DNA of 20,706 nt. It comes from Bacteroidota bacterium (GTDB lineage Bacteria > Bacteroidota > Bacteroidia > Bacteroidales > B18-G4). The first letter of the stretch is position 1; every line of letters begins with the position of its first letter. A model generated the notes under the pieces. The model saw only the letters and a program-made list of their open reading frames with translations. It ran no database searches and had not been told where the DNA came from. The DNA lies in contig QMPN01000025.1 in the NCBI GenBank assembly GCA_003648575.1, positions 1 through 20,706 of the forward strand, read 5' to 3'. Shown here piece after piece: positions 7,522-15,568 of this stretch. The translations under genes and the position numbers were made by a program.

Positions 7522-8436
7522 TTACTTCTTAGGTTTTATCACTGTTTTCCTGGGACGTTTGCCACCTTCTTTTTTCTTGGCATCAGTTCCATCGGCTTTC
7601 CCCGGCACTTTGGCTTCACCTTCTTTCACAAGCTTTTCAGCTTCTTCGTCTTCGAGGTCACCATATTCTTCAGCAACTTTTTCTTCACTCTTTGCAGCAG
7701 CAGCTAATTCTTCAGCAGCAACTTCCTGGTCTTTCTTGTCTTTCTCTACTTTCCTTTCGGTCAGACCTTCTTCGATTGAATCCACCATGAGTTTGGTGAT
7801 CAGCTGTATTGATTTAGATGCATCGTCGTTGGCAGGGATCGGGAAGTCGATCAGTGTAGGATCTGAGTTGGTATCCACCATCGCAAAGGTGGGGATGTTC
7901 AGCTTCCTGGCTTCAGCAATAGCAATTTTTTCCTTCAGGATATCTACGACAAAGATTGCTGAGGGTAGGCGGTTCAGATCGGAGATGCTACCCAGTTGTT
8001 TTTCCAGCTTGGCACGCTCACGGCTGATCTGCAGCTTTTCCCTCTTAGAAAGGTGTTTGTACAATTCCTGTGTCATCATCTTGTCAATTGATGACATTTT
8101 CCTTACCGCTTTACGGATAGTTGCAAAGTTAGTAAGCATACCACCTGGCCAACGCTCAGTTACGTAAGGCATGTTCACTCTTTGTACCTGCGTGGCAACA
8201 ATCTCTTTCGCCTGCTTCTTGGTAGCAACGAAAAGAATCTTCTTACCCGATTTGGCAACCTGCTTGATTGCTGAAGCTGCTTCTTCGAGTTTTGCCATGG
8301 TTTTGTAAAGGTCGAGGATGTGGATCCCACTACGCTCCATAAAGATATATGGTGCCATGTTGGGGTTCCATTTTCTTTTGAGGTGGCCAAAGTGTACACC
8401 TGCATCTAACAATTCTTCAAAAGTTGTTCTTGCCAT
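7522..8436 (-). CDS. rpsB: Small ribosomal subunit protein S2 (uS2) with acidic/basic tail
   Basis: S2 binds late to the head of the 30S subunit and holds S1-type factors near the mRNA exit. The start at 8436 gives MARTTFEELLDAGVHFGH, the usual S2 N-terminus. An upstream in-frame ATG at 8478 would add 14 unrelated residues and lies inside the leader hairpin. Other S2 landmarks are KRKWNPNMAPYIF, RWPGGMLTNFATI and AMVDTNSDPTLIDFPIPAND. The 304-residue protein exceeds the E. coli length because of an extra tail of about 80 residues. The tail is rich in Glu, Ala and Lys and ends in a basic KKKEGGKRPRKTVIKPKK. Such tails are common in Bacteroidota S2. It precedes tsf by 33 bases and follows rpsI by 105 bases. 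Confidence 0.97.
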   Translation of the reverse strand: MARTTFEELLDAGVHFGHLKRKWNPNMAPYIFMERSGIHILDLYKTMAKLEEAASAIKQVAKSGKKILFVATKKQAKEIVATQVQRVNMPYVTERWPGGMLTNFATIRKAVRKMSSIDKMMTQELYKHLSKREKLQISRERAKLEKQLGSISDLNRLPSAIFVVDILKEKIAIAEARKLNIPTFAMVDTNSDPTLIDFPIPANDDASKSIQLITKLMVDSIEEGLTERKVEKDKKDQEVAAEELAAAAKSEEKVAEEYGDLEDEEAEKLVKEGEAKVPGKADGTDAKKKEGGKRPRKTVIKPKK

Positions 8437-8469
8437 TTTTTTAATTGTTTGTTTACATTCTTTAAAAGC

Positions 8470-8508
8470 AATTGCCAAGTAGCATTGATGTCAACGGTCT
8501 TGGCAATT
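8470..8508 (-). promoter_or_regulatory. Long stem-loop in the rpsB leader
   Basis: In the 105-base rpsI-rpsB gap, AATTGCCAAG (8470-8479) and CTTGGCAATT (8499-8508) form a perfect 10-bp inverted repeat. The 19-base loop itself contains TTGA-TG-TCAA. In the minus-strand transcript the hairpin ends 33 bases before the rpsB ATG. No strong U-tract follows, so it looks more like a leader structure than a terminator. S2 autoregulates its own leader in E. coli. Whether this hairpin does the same is inference. Confidence 0.6.
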
Positions 8509-8541
8509 TAGATACTAAACACGATCCGATATCAGGTAATA

Positions 8542-8928
8542 TTAACGTTTACTGAACTGGAATTTCTTACGTGCCTTTTTCTGGCCAGGCTTCTTACGCT
8601 CAACCATCCTTGGATCCCTTTTCAGAAGACCGTTCAATTTTAAGATCGGACGGTACTCAGGGTCAATTTTGATCAATGCCCTTGCAATGGCCAGTCGTAA
8701 AGCTTCAGCCTGTCCGGAGATACCACCACCGTCGAGGTTCACTTTAAGATCATATTTGGACTCCGTATTGGTCAGAATAAAAGGTTGCTGTACTACATAT
8801 TGCAGGATAGATGTTGAGAAATATTCTTTCCAATCCCTGTTGTTGATGGTAATCTCTCCTTTACCTTCTGTGAGGTAAATCCTAGCAATTGCCTTCTTCC
8901 TTCTGCCTAAAGTATTCGTAACGTCCAT
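8542..8928 (-). CDS. rpsI: Small ribosomal subunit protein S9 (uS9)
   Basis: S9 sits in the 30S head, and its C-terminal arginine reaches the P-site tRNA. The 128-residue protein begins MDVTNTLGRRKKAIARIYL and contains GGGISGQAEALRLAIARAL, the highly conserved S9 core. It ends KKARKKFQFSKR with the universal terminal SKR. Length is normal. The start lies 2 bases after the rplM stop, so the pair is almost certainly co-translated. Confidence 0.98.
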   Translation of the reverse strand: MDVTNTLGRRKKAIARIYLTEGKGEITINNRDWKEYFSTSILQYVVQQPFILTNTESKYDLKVNLDGGGISGQAEALRLAIARALIKIDPEYRPILKLNGLLKRDPRMVERKKPGQKKARKKFQFSKR

Positions 8929-8930
8929 GA

Positions 8931-9386
8931 TTATTTATTTGTATTTAATTCAATTTTCTTTGGTTGCTGGGCTTCTTGATTGTGTTCCGGACCTACATGA
9001 ACATAGAGGTTCCTGAACAAATCAGCTCCCAGCCTGTTTTTTGGAAGCATCCCTTTTACAGCGTGTTCAACAAGCCTTTCGGGAAATTTAGCGAGCACTT
9101 CTTTAGCAGTCCTGCTGCGTTGTCCACCCGGATAGCCTGAATATCTGATATAAATCTTGTCATCCATCTTTTTCCCTGTAAGCTTCACTTTCTCAGCATT
9201 GATGATAACGACATTGTCGCCACAATCAACATGAGGTGTAAACTCAGGTTTATGCTTCCCGCGTAAAAGTTTTGCTACTTCTGATGCCAAACGTCCGAGG
9301 ACTAATCCTTCTGCATCGATTAACAGCCACTCTTTGTTGACTGTTTGCTTGTTGGCACTTACTGTTTTGTAACTTAATGTATCCAT
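8931..9386 (-). CDS. rplM: Large ribosomal subunit protein L13 (uL13)
   Basis: Early-assembling 50S protein. The start at 9386 gives [13 protein letters not shown], the standard Bacteroidota L13 N-terminus, and 151 residues. A TTG-initiated extension of 14 residues (from 9428) is rejected because it adds unrelated sequence. Landmarks are [52 protein letters not shown] and [12 protein letters not shown]. It is the first gene of the ribosomal operon and has a well-formed promoter 53 bases upstream of the ATG. Confidence 0.98.
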   Translation of the reverse strand: MDTLSYKTVSANKQTVNKEWLLIDAEGLVLGRLASEVAKLLRGKHKPEFTPHVDCGDNVVIINAEKVKLTGKKMDDKIYIRYSGYPGGQRSRTAKEVLAKFPERLVEHAVKGMLPKNRLGADLFRNLYVHVGPEHNQEAQQPKKIELNTNK

Positions 9387-9438
9387 TATAATCGGTAATT
9401 TTCTACTTCTGATTCTTTCATCCCTCAAAATGGGGGTG

Positions 9439-9470
9439 CAAAGATAGAACTAAGTTTTTTGAATACCAAA
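9439..9470 (-). promoter_or_regulatory. Promoter of the rplM-rpsI-rpsB-tsf operon
   Basis: On the minus strand, TTTG (9467-9470) is followed after 20 bases by TATCTTTG (9439-9446). This fits the Bacteroidota -33 TTTG / -7 TAnnTTTG consensus with normal spacing. The start of transcription would fall near 9432, giving a leader of about 46 bases. It is the only promoter in the window with both boxes clear. Confidence 0.8.
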
Positions 9471-9535
9471 ATTTACGAACAAATATTTGCTCACAAATCG
9501 GTTCCTGGAATGTGAGGCAGCCCTGACGGGAAATA

Positions 9536-12500
9536 TTAATCCAAAACTATCATCCGCCGGCTCACTTTTACACCTCTTTTTCCGGTGATGCTGATGATAT
9601 ACATGCCGGCACTAAGGTGATCCACACTAAGCAGAAGAATTCCCTGGCCGGGATGAGTTTTTCCCAGCACTTTTCTGCCATAAAGGTCACGAATATTTAT
9701 CTCTAATTCCTCTTTTTCACCCAACACCCAACACTCAACATTCAACACTTCCCTGGCCGGGTTGGGATAAATACGGAGGCTAATTTGACCTGCGCCCGGA
9801 TCTTCAATCCCAAGGCAGGAATAGGCATGCACCAAAAGTGGGTCAGAATATTCGGAACTCCCGCATTCATTTACCGCTTTACAGGCAATGAGTGCTTCAC
9901 CCTCCCAGCTGGCTTCCCAGTGGGCCATAGCCGTTAACCCGTTGCCTTCGATATATCCGGCTTCAATGGGCTGAAGCTCCCAGATATAATCAGTAGCACC
10001 AGATACCGGTGTTGCCAGTGTGTATGTGCTCAGCGTATCCGTAGTTGTGCAAAGAGTATCTGGTCCTGCGATCATGCCGGGCCTCTCCGGGCTATCCCAG
10101 ACGATCAGGGTTTTTGTTGAAACTTCACCCTGTCCACAGGCATTTACCGGGCTCACTGAAATCTGGCCACCGGCAACAATCCATTGGGTAGCAATGCTGA
10201 GCAAAATACTGGTGCTGTCACTATTTCCAAAAATGCCATCTTCCATCTCCCAGAGGTAATGTGTAGCATTCGCAACGGGGTCGATCGAGAATAAAATGTC
10301 TTCATCACCTGCGCACACATTGTCAGGACCACTGATTATCCCGGCAGGCGAAGGAAGCAGATTTACCGTAACCATCACGCTGTCGAAAACCACGTCGCCT
10401 CCATCAGTTACCTCCACACAATATACTGTGCTGGCCTCAGGATGATGGCTTGGAGCAGCCTCAATGGAAGTAAATCCCGGAGGGTTGGATGTCCATGAGT
10501 ATGTATAATTCCCTGTACCTCCACTGGCCAGTGCAAGAAGGTCAAGTTGTTCGCCGGCGCATACTTCATCAGGATCAGCCAGGGCATCTACCATCAGCGG
10601 TCCCCCGGTTACGGTGACCACCATCTGATCATATCCGGGACAGCCGCTCCCATTATCTGTGGCTATGAAGGTAAATTGTGCACTCTGTTCCAGCGCCAGG
10701 GTTGTCGGGTTCGCCATATGTGGATCGAGTAAAAGGCTATCCGGCATCCAGTAATAATTGTATGTACCTGAACCTCCGCTGGCAGATCCGGAAAGTTGGG
10801 TAGCGTTACCGTAAGCAATCGTCTGGTCATCACCGGCATCGGCCTCCGGCGGTATGCTTATCGAGATCATTAAAGCATCTGAAGCCGGGCCAGTTCCGCA
10901 GGTATTTGAGGATGAAACAAAAAGTTCCACCGCCCCGGAATAGCTGCCATCCCAGTCGATCTCAGCGGAAAGACCATTATTGAATATCACACCCGCTGCT
11001 TCAGGGATCAAAGTCCACTGATAGCTATCCCCAAAAGCAGCAGCGGTAGTAGTATATGTGGTATTTGCATTGCCCCGGCATAATGCTGACGGGCCGACAG
11101 GCTGTCCCGCTTGTGCAGGCAAGGGACTGATAACAACCCCAAGACTATCTGAATACGGGCCGCTGCCACAATAATTCGTTCCTCTGACAAAAACATATGC
11201 ATTGCCATGAAATCCGGTATCCCAAACCACTGTTCCGATAATACCTGTACCGCTTATCAATCCTGCTTCCGAAGGGTTCAGGAACCACTCATATGTCACA
11301 GCATTGGCGATAGGGGGGACAACAAATTCGGAGCTGATCGTTCCCTGGCATATGTCTGTTGATCCCGCAATAAATCCCGGTATCTCAGGATAGCCTATCA
11401 CCAGGACATCCAAGCTGAATGGGTCTGATGTAACACCATTTTCCTCTACGGTCAGGCCGACTATTTTGTCACCCTGCGTATCCCAGTAAACAATATAAGG
11501 ACCCTGTCCGGAGCCGGAAACGATGACCGCCCCGTCGAAATCCCAATTATATTGTGCAGCCGGAGATGCATTACCGGTATATGTGATGCTTGTTTCTTCC
11601 AGTGTACATACTGTATCAGCCATGGTAAAAGTAGCTGTCGGACTTAATTCTATGACAAGATCCGATGAGAATGCGGATCCGGCATAAGAAGGATCGATAG
11701 CCTGTACCGACACATGGTATTCGCCAAAACCTATATCTAGCAGTGACCAGGAGGTATTGGACCCGGTATTTCCCGTGCTTGCAATGCGGCGATATCCATC
11801 ACTGAGATCTGCATGGGCCGAAAATACATCCATATTCATGTCCTGCGTACCCATTCGCATATTATAATTCAATCCTCCTGCCGGAGTTTTATCATCGGTA
11901 GATGCATTCCATGAAAACTGCATCTCGTCACCGATAAGCTCAAAAGCAAGGCCGTCCGGGGCTGAGGGAGGAAGATTCATAGTTGAGCCATCATTACGAA
12001 AGATGAAAGCATTGATAGTCAAGAGGCCGATGGAGTTGATCATCTCTCCGCATACCAGCAAGTCCAGGTCAGAATCATTATCATAATCACTGCAACTAAT
12101 GGCATTATTCTCTATCCCGTTTTGCTGAATATTCTGCAAAAGAAACTGATCGCTTCCCTCATTGATGAATAACTGAATTTTTGCCGGTCGGTCAGGCATG
12201 GGAGGCCCTCCACCTCCACCGTTCAGTAGCTGTTCCCCTGCGACCAGAAAGTCCATGTCTCCATCGTTATTGAAATCGCCCCAAATCCCGGAACCATTTG
12301 CGACGCCGGTAAAGGGGCCGCCCAGTGCAGTAAAGGATGTGCCGTTATTATTTTTATATACCAGTGTGGCTGGAATTCCGTCGGATGCCGCTCCTGTAAT
12401 CAGCAGATCCGGATATGTATCATTATTATAATCGCCCCAGGCTGCGCTTGATCCATGTAAACCGATCAGCCCGGCACCCATTTGAGTAAAAGATCCCTCG

Positions 12501-13180
12501 TTATTAAGGTAGATAATGCTTAAAGCTTGTTGCGATGCATCCAATCCCACTATGATGATGTCGAGATCGCTATCTAAGTCGATATCAGCCCAGGCCAGGC
12601 TCCCTTCAGCCAGTCCGCTAAAGGATTGACCTGAAGCACTAAAGGAATTTCCTCCATCATTATTATATAATGTGCTGACAGGATCGCCAGAGCTGTTGCG
12701 CCCGTTCAAAAGCAGATCTATCCACCCATCATTGTTATAATCGCCCCAGGCGAGGCCACCTCCCTCAAGGCCGGTGATACCAGCTCCAATATCGCTGAAG
12801 GCACCTGCCCCATCATTACGGTAAATACGTGTTGTTACAGCCGACCCATCCGTTCCGCCTACAACAAGGTCGACCAGGCCGTCATTGTTATAATCACCAA
12901 ATGCGCAGGAAGCATTGTATACATCGTTGATGGATGCTGAAGCCGGGCTGAAAAATCCCCCATCATTCAGGTAGATGCCGGCGTGGGGGACCCCAAATTC
13001 ATCGAGACCTGCAAGGAATACATCCAGGTCTCCGTCATTATCCACATCAGCCCAGGCATTGGCGGGCTTATGAGTAACCGGAAAGCCTGCATCTATACGT
13101 GTAAAAGTCTGGGATGACAGTGGTTGTGCCATAACCAAAATGATAAGCGGTACTATATATAGTAAGGGTCGCAGCCTCAT
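9536..13180 (-). CDS. Large secreted FG-GAP/Ig-like protein with T9SS sorting domain
   Basis: A 1214-residue exported protein of unknown target. The signal peptide is MRLRPLLYIVPLIILVMAQP followed by LSSQ. Seven FG-GAP/VCBS-type units follow, each with a DxDxDG-like calcium loop, at about residues 45, 96, 147, 199, 250, 302 and 365 (such as DVDNDGDLD and DYNNDGWID). They probably build a seven-bladed propeller. A fibronectin-III-like domain comes next (about 405-512), then several PKD/Ig-like domains (about 513-1120, with paired cysteines such as STDICQG and NYCGSGPYSD). The type A T9SS C-terminal domain is at 1135-1214, with YPNP, DLYGRKVL and LSAGMYII. A Gly/Pro stretch (LLNGGGGGPPMPD, 318-330) interrupts the sixth unit. 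A heptamer repeat is embedded in the sorting domain (9722-9749). Divergent from gldA. Probably a surface adhesin or binding protein. Confidence 0.9.
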   Translation of the reverse strand: MRLRPLLYIVPLIILVMAQPLSSQTFTRIDAGFPVTHKPANAWADVDNDGDLDVFLAGLDEFGVPHAGIYLNDGGFFSPASASINDVYNASCAFGDYNNDGLVDLVVGGTDGSAVTTRIYRNDGAGAFSDIGAGITGLEGGGLAWGDYNNDGWIDLLLNGRNSSGDPVSTLYNNDGGNSFSASGQSFSGLAEGSLAWADIDLDSDLDIIIVGLDASQQALSIIYLNNEGSFTQMGAGLIGLHGSSAAWGDYNNDTYPDLLITGAASDGIPATLVYKNNNGTSFTALGGPFTGVANGSGIWGDFNNDGDMDFLVAGEQLLNGGGGGPPMPDRPAKIQLFINEGSDQFLLQNIQQNGIENNAISCSDYDNDSDLDLLVCGEMINSIGLLTINAFIFRNDGSTMNLPPSAPDGLAFELIGDEMQFSWNASTDDKTPAGGLNYNMRMGTQDMNMDVFSAHADLSDGYRRIASTGNTGSNTSWSLLDIGFGEYHVSVQAIDPSYAGSAFSSDLVIELSPTATFTMADTVCTLEETSITYTGNASPAAQYNWDFDGAVIVSGSGQGPYIVYWDTQGDKIVGLTVEENGVTSDPFSLDVLVIGYPEIPGFIAGSTDICQGTISSEFVVPPIANAVTYEWFLNPSEAGLISGTGIIGTVVWDTGFHGNAYVFVRGTNYCGSGPYSDSLGVVISPLPAQAGQPVGPSALCRGNANTTYTTTAAAFGDSYQWTLIPEAAGVIFNNGLSAEIDWDGSYSGAVELFVSSSNTCGTGPASDALMISISIPPEADAGDDQTIAYGNATQLSGSASGGSGTYNYYWMPDSLLLDPHMANPTTLALEQSAQFTFIATDNGSGCPGYDQMVVTVTGGPLMVDALADPDEVCAGEQLDLLALASGGTGNYTYSWTSNPPGFTSIEAAPSHHPEASTVYCVEVTDGGDVVFDSVMVTVNLLPSPAGIISGPDNVCAGDEDILFSIDPVANATHYLWEMEDGIFGNSDSTSILLSIATQWIVAGGQISVSPVNACGQGEVSTKTLIVWDSPERPGMIAGPDTLCTTTDTLSTYTLATPVSGATDYIWELQPIEAGYIEGNGLTAMAHWEASWEGEALIACKAVNECGSSEYSDPLLVHAYSCLGIEDPGAGQISLRIYPNPAREVLNVECWVLGEKEELEINIRDLYGRKVLGKTHPGQGILLLSVDHLSAGMYIISITGKRGVKVSRRMIVLD
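9722..9749. repeat. In-frame heptamer repeat inside the sorting domain
   Basis: Four 7-base units in register, CAACACC, CAACACT, CAACATT and CAACACT, flanked by partial copies. They encode residues 1144-1153 (EVLNVECWVL) of the large T9SS protein, between the YPNP strand and the DLYGRKV strand. The period and transition-type variation resemble the intergenic heptamer arrays. The open reading frame is intact. Confidence 0.8.
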
Positions 13181-13233
13181 AAGTAATTTAGTAAAGAATA
13201 TTTATACGCCTTAAACGTTTATTGTAACCGAAG

Positions 13234-13241
13234 CAAAGATA
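13234..13241 (-). promoter_or_regulatory. -7 box for the large T9SS protein gene
   Basis: On the minus strand the sequence is TATCTTTG, an exact TAnnTTTG match, 53 bases before the ATG at 13180. No TTG is seen at the usual -33 distance, so strength is uncertain. Confidence 0.5.
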
Positions 13242-13336
13242 ACAAAAGTCGCTTTATCAGGATACGCCCATTTTGTGTAAATCTGGGTGCAAGAAGCGGA
13301 AATTTAGTATTTTCGCGGTTCAAATTATACAGAAAG

Positions 13337-14059
13337 ATGTCGATCATAGCCACTGATATTACGAAGATCTACGGAAAGCAAAAGGCACTGGATTCAGTTT
13401 CACTGGAGATAGGTGCAGGCGAAGTTGTTGGCTTGCTCGGCCCTAATGGAGCCGGAAAGTCGACCATGATGAAGATCATCAGTTGCTTCCTCCCTCCTAC
13501 TTCAGGTGAGGCCAGTGTGGATGGTTTCGACATCTTCGAACAGGAGATCGAGGTGAAGAGGCGTGTTGGTTATTTGCCTGAAAACAACCCCCTCTACCTT
13601 GAAATGTATGTACGGGAATATCTTTCTTTTCTGGCAGGTATTCATAAACTTGGCAGGAATAAGAAGAGCCGGATAAACGAGATCATTGATATCACAGGAC
13701 TTGGACTGGAGCAGAATAAGAAGATAGGAGCCCTTTCTAAAGGTTACAGACAGAGAGTAGGCCTGGCACAGGCACTGCTGCATAATCCCTCTGTACTGAT
13801 ATTGGATGAACCCACATCCGGACTGGATCCCAACCAGTTATTGGAGATCAGGTCACTTATACAGGAGATAGGGAAAGAAAAGACAGTCTTGTTCTCAACC
13901 CATATTATGCAGGAGGTAGAAGCCATCTGCGACAGGGCTGTGATCATCCACCTGGGTAAGGTCGTTGCCGATGATACCATCAGTTCATTAAAAAAAGGCG
14001 GGAAGAGCCTTGAAGAGGTTTTCCAATCACTTACTACCACCACCAACCCCGCCGTATAG
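13337..14059 (+). CDS. gldA: GldA-type ABC transporter ATP-binding protein
   Basis: Cytoplasmic ATPase subunit of an ABC transporter. The 240 residues carry Walker A GPNGAGKST (35-43), the signature LSKGYRQR (133-140), Walker B VLILDEPT (153-160), the D-loop SGLD and the switch histidine in STHIMQE (His189). GldA of Flavobacterium johnsoniae pairs with GldF and GldG in gliding motility. The present protein resembles that family closely (GPNGAGKSTMMKI, VGYLPENNPLYLEMYV), but no gldF or gldG is visible nearby. The membrane partners may lie elsewhere, as they do in F. johnsoniae. Presence of the gene alone does not prove gliding, because many non-gliding Bacteroidota keep it. Upstream, TATTTTCG at 13308 is a weak -7-like box. 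Confidence 0.85.
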   Translation: MSIIATDITKIYGKQKALDSVSLEIGAGEVVGLLGPNGAGKSTMMKIISCFLPPTSGEASVDGFDIFEQEIEVKRRVGYLPENNPLYLEMYVREYLSFLAGIHKLGRNKKSRINEIIDITGLGLEQNKKIGALSKGYRQRVGLAQALLHNPSVLILDEPTSGLDPNQLLEIRSLIQEIGKEKTVLFSTHIMQEVEAICDRAVIIHLGKVVADDTISSLKKGGKSLEEVFQSLTTTTNPAV

Positions 14060-14070
14060 AGAAGTATTTG

Positions 14071-14078
14071 TACATTTG
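14071..14078 (+). promoter_or_regulatory. metK promoter -7 box (TACATTTG)
   Basis: An exact TAnnTTTG match in the 64-base gap between gldA and metK, 45 bases before the metK ATG. No clear -33 TTG. The implied leader of about 40 bases is too short for a SAM riboswitch, and no riboswitch-like fold was seen. Confidence 0.55.
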
Positions 14079-14123
14079 CGGGCTCAATCATTGATATTAA
14101 CAGACAGAAATATTTAAGATAGA

Positions 14124-15434
14124 ATGGGATTTTTATTTACATCAGAATCAGTTTCGGAAGGTCATCCCGATAAGGTGGCCGACCAAATATCGGATGCATT
14201 GCTGGACGAATTTCTTCGTCACGACCCTGAATCCAAGGTTGCATGTGAAACCCTCGTTACCACCGGGCTTGTCGTTTGTGCCGGTGAGGTCAGGACCAGG
14301 GGATGGGTAAATGTTGACGATATCGCAAGGCAGACCATCCGCAAGATAGGATATACCAAATCTGCTTATAAGTTCGATGCCGACTCATGTGGTGTGATCA
14401 GCACCATCCATGAACAGTCTGGCGACATCAACATGGGTATCGACAGGGAAAAGGAAGAAGATCAGGGTGCGGGCGATCAGGGCATGATGTTTGGCTATGC
14501 CTGCACGGAGATGGATAACTATATGCCAATGCCGATCGAGCTTTCACAGATCTTCCTTCAGGAGCTGGCAGCCATCCGCAAGGAAGGAAAAGAGATGACC
14601 TACCTGCGTCCCGATTCAAAGTCACAGGTGACCATTGAATACGGCGACGACCATAAGGCAGCGCGAATCGATACCATCGTGATATCTACACAACATGATG
14701 ATTTTGGTCCGAATGATTCGGAGATGCTCCAGAAGATAGAAAATGATGTCAGGGATATCCTTATACCACGTGTGAAGCAAAGCCGCGATATTCCCGATTA
14801 TGTTAGGAAACTATTTAAAGGTGATTTCAAGCTTTTTGTGAACCCAACAGGGAAATTTGTGATCGGCGGACCACATGGTGACACCGGCCTTACAGGAAGG
14901 AAGATCATCGTTGATACTTATGGGGGAAGAGGCGCCCATGGAGGTGGTGCTTTCTCAGGCAAGGATGCCTCTAAAGTAGACCGTTCCGCAGCTTATGCAA
15001 CGCGCCATATCGCCAAAAACCTCGTGGCTGGCGGCGTAGCTGATGAAGCGCTTATTCAGGTAGCCTATGCCATTGGACGTAAAGAGCACGTTGGTCTCTT
15101 TGTAAATACGTTCGGCACCGCAAAAGTGAAAGATGCCGATGGCAATATTATGGCGGACGGAGACATAGCCATAAAACTGGATGAGATCTTCGACCTCACC
15201 CCACATGCTATCGTAAAACGTTTTGGCCTCAAGAATCCCATCTTCGAGAAGACTGCATCTTACGGTCATTTTGGACGTGACCCTTTCGAAGAAGAAGTTG
15301 AAGTGTATTACAACCCGGATAAAACTGAAGACTTCTCAAACGGACATCGGAACTCCTTTAAGAAGAAGGTGAGCTTCTTCGCATGGGAAAAAATGGATTA
15401 CGTAGAGAAGATCAAAGAAGCTTTCGGTATTTAA
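14124..15434 (+). CDS. metK: S-adenosylmethionine synthetase MetK
   Basis: Cytoplasmic tetrameric enzyme that makes S-adenosylmethionine from methionine and ATP. The 436-residue sequence starts [20 protein letters not shown], with the ATP-contacting His14 and Asp16. It carries signature 1 [12 protein letters not shown] (115-126) and the glycine-rich signature 2 [15 protein letters not shown] (273-287). [10 protein letters not shown] (251-260) and GGRGAHGG lie just before the second. It is longer than the roughly 384-residue E. coli enzyme because of insertions (for example residues 150-185) and a C-terminal extension. This longer form is usual in Bacteroidota. The gene has its own -7 box. A heptamer array begins 4 bases after the TAA. 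Confidence 0.98.
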   Translation: MGFLFTSESVSEGHPDKVADQISDALLDEFLRHDPESKVACETLVTTGLVVCAGEVRTRGWVNVDDIARQTIRKIGYTKSAYKFDADSCGVISTIHEQSGDINMGIDREKEEDQGAGDQGMMFGYACTEMDNYMPMPIELSQIFLQELAAIRKEGKEMTYLRPDSKSQVTIEYGDDHKAARIDTIVISTQHDDFGPNDSEMLQKIENDVRDILIPRVKQSRDIPDYVRKLFKGDFKLFVNPTGKFVIGGPHGDTGLTGRKIIVDTYGGRGAHGGGAFSGKDASKVDRSAAYATRHIAKNLVAGGVADEALIQVAYAIGRKEHVGLFVNTFGTAKVKDADGNIMADGDIAIKLDEIFDLTPHAIVKRFGLKNPIFEKTASYGHFGRDPFEEEVEVYYNPDKTEDFSNGHRNSFKKKVSFFAWEKMDYVEKIKEAFGI

Positions 15435-15438
15435 TACC

Positions 15439-15515
15439 CCGTACCACACACCACATACCACATACCACACACCACATACCACACACCACATACCACACAC
15501 CACATACCACACACC
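15439..15515. repeat. Heptamer tandem array, 11 units, after metK
   Basis: Eleven 7-base units in perfect register: one CCGTACC, then ACACACC and ACATACC in the order C,T,T,C,T,C,T,C,T,C at the variable fourth base. The first unit is identical to the main unit of the 6551-6599 array, and all units end in ACC. The array ends directly on the A9 run of the terminator, as in the thioesterase-tsf gap. Open frames across it encode His/Thr/Pro-rich simple sequence and are not genes. Confidence 0.95.
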
Positions 15516-15552
15516 AAAAAAAAACCTCCGCCTTCCGGCAGAGGGTTTTTTT
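15516..15552. terminator. Bidirectional terminator between metK and a T9SS gene
   Basis: An A9 run, the stem CCTC-C-GCC / GGC-A-GAGG with a TTCC loop and one C-A mismatch, then G and a T7 run. It lies between convergent genes and provides a U-tract on both strands. Confidence 0.85.
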
Positions 15553-15568
15553 GAATTTCAGTTTCCTA

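Noticed and set aside
7559..8167. 202-codon antisense frame in rpsB
   Set aside because: Ser/Phe-rich shadow of the Glu/Lys-rich S2 gene, without any recognisable domain.
8437..8478. Upstream start for rpsB adding 14 residues
   Set aside because: The extension has no S2 character and falls in the leader hairpin. The ATG at 8436 gives the family N-terminus.
14060..14123. SAM riboswitch before metK
   Set aside because: The leader after the -7 box is only about 40 bases, and no conserved SAM-I or SAM-II core was recognisable.
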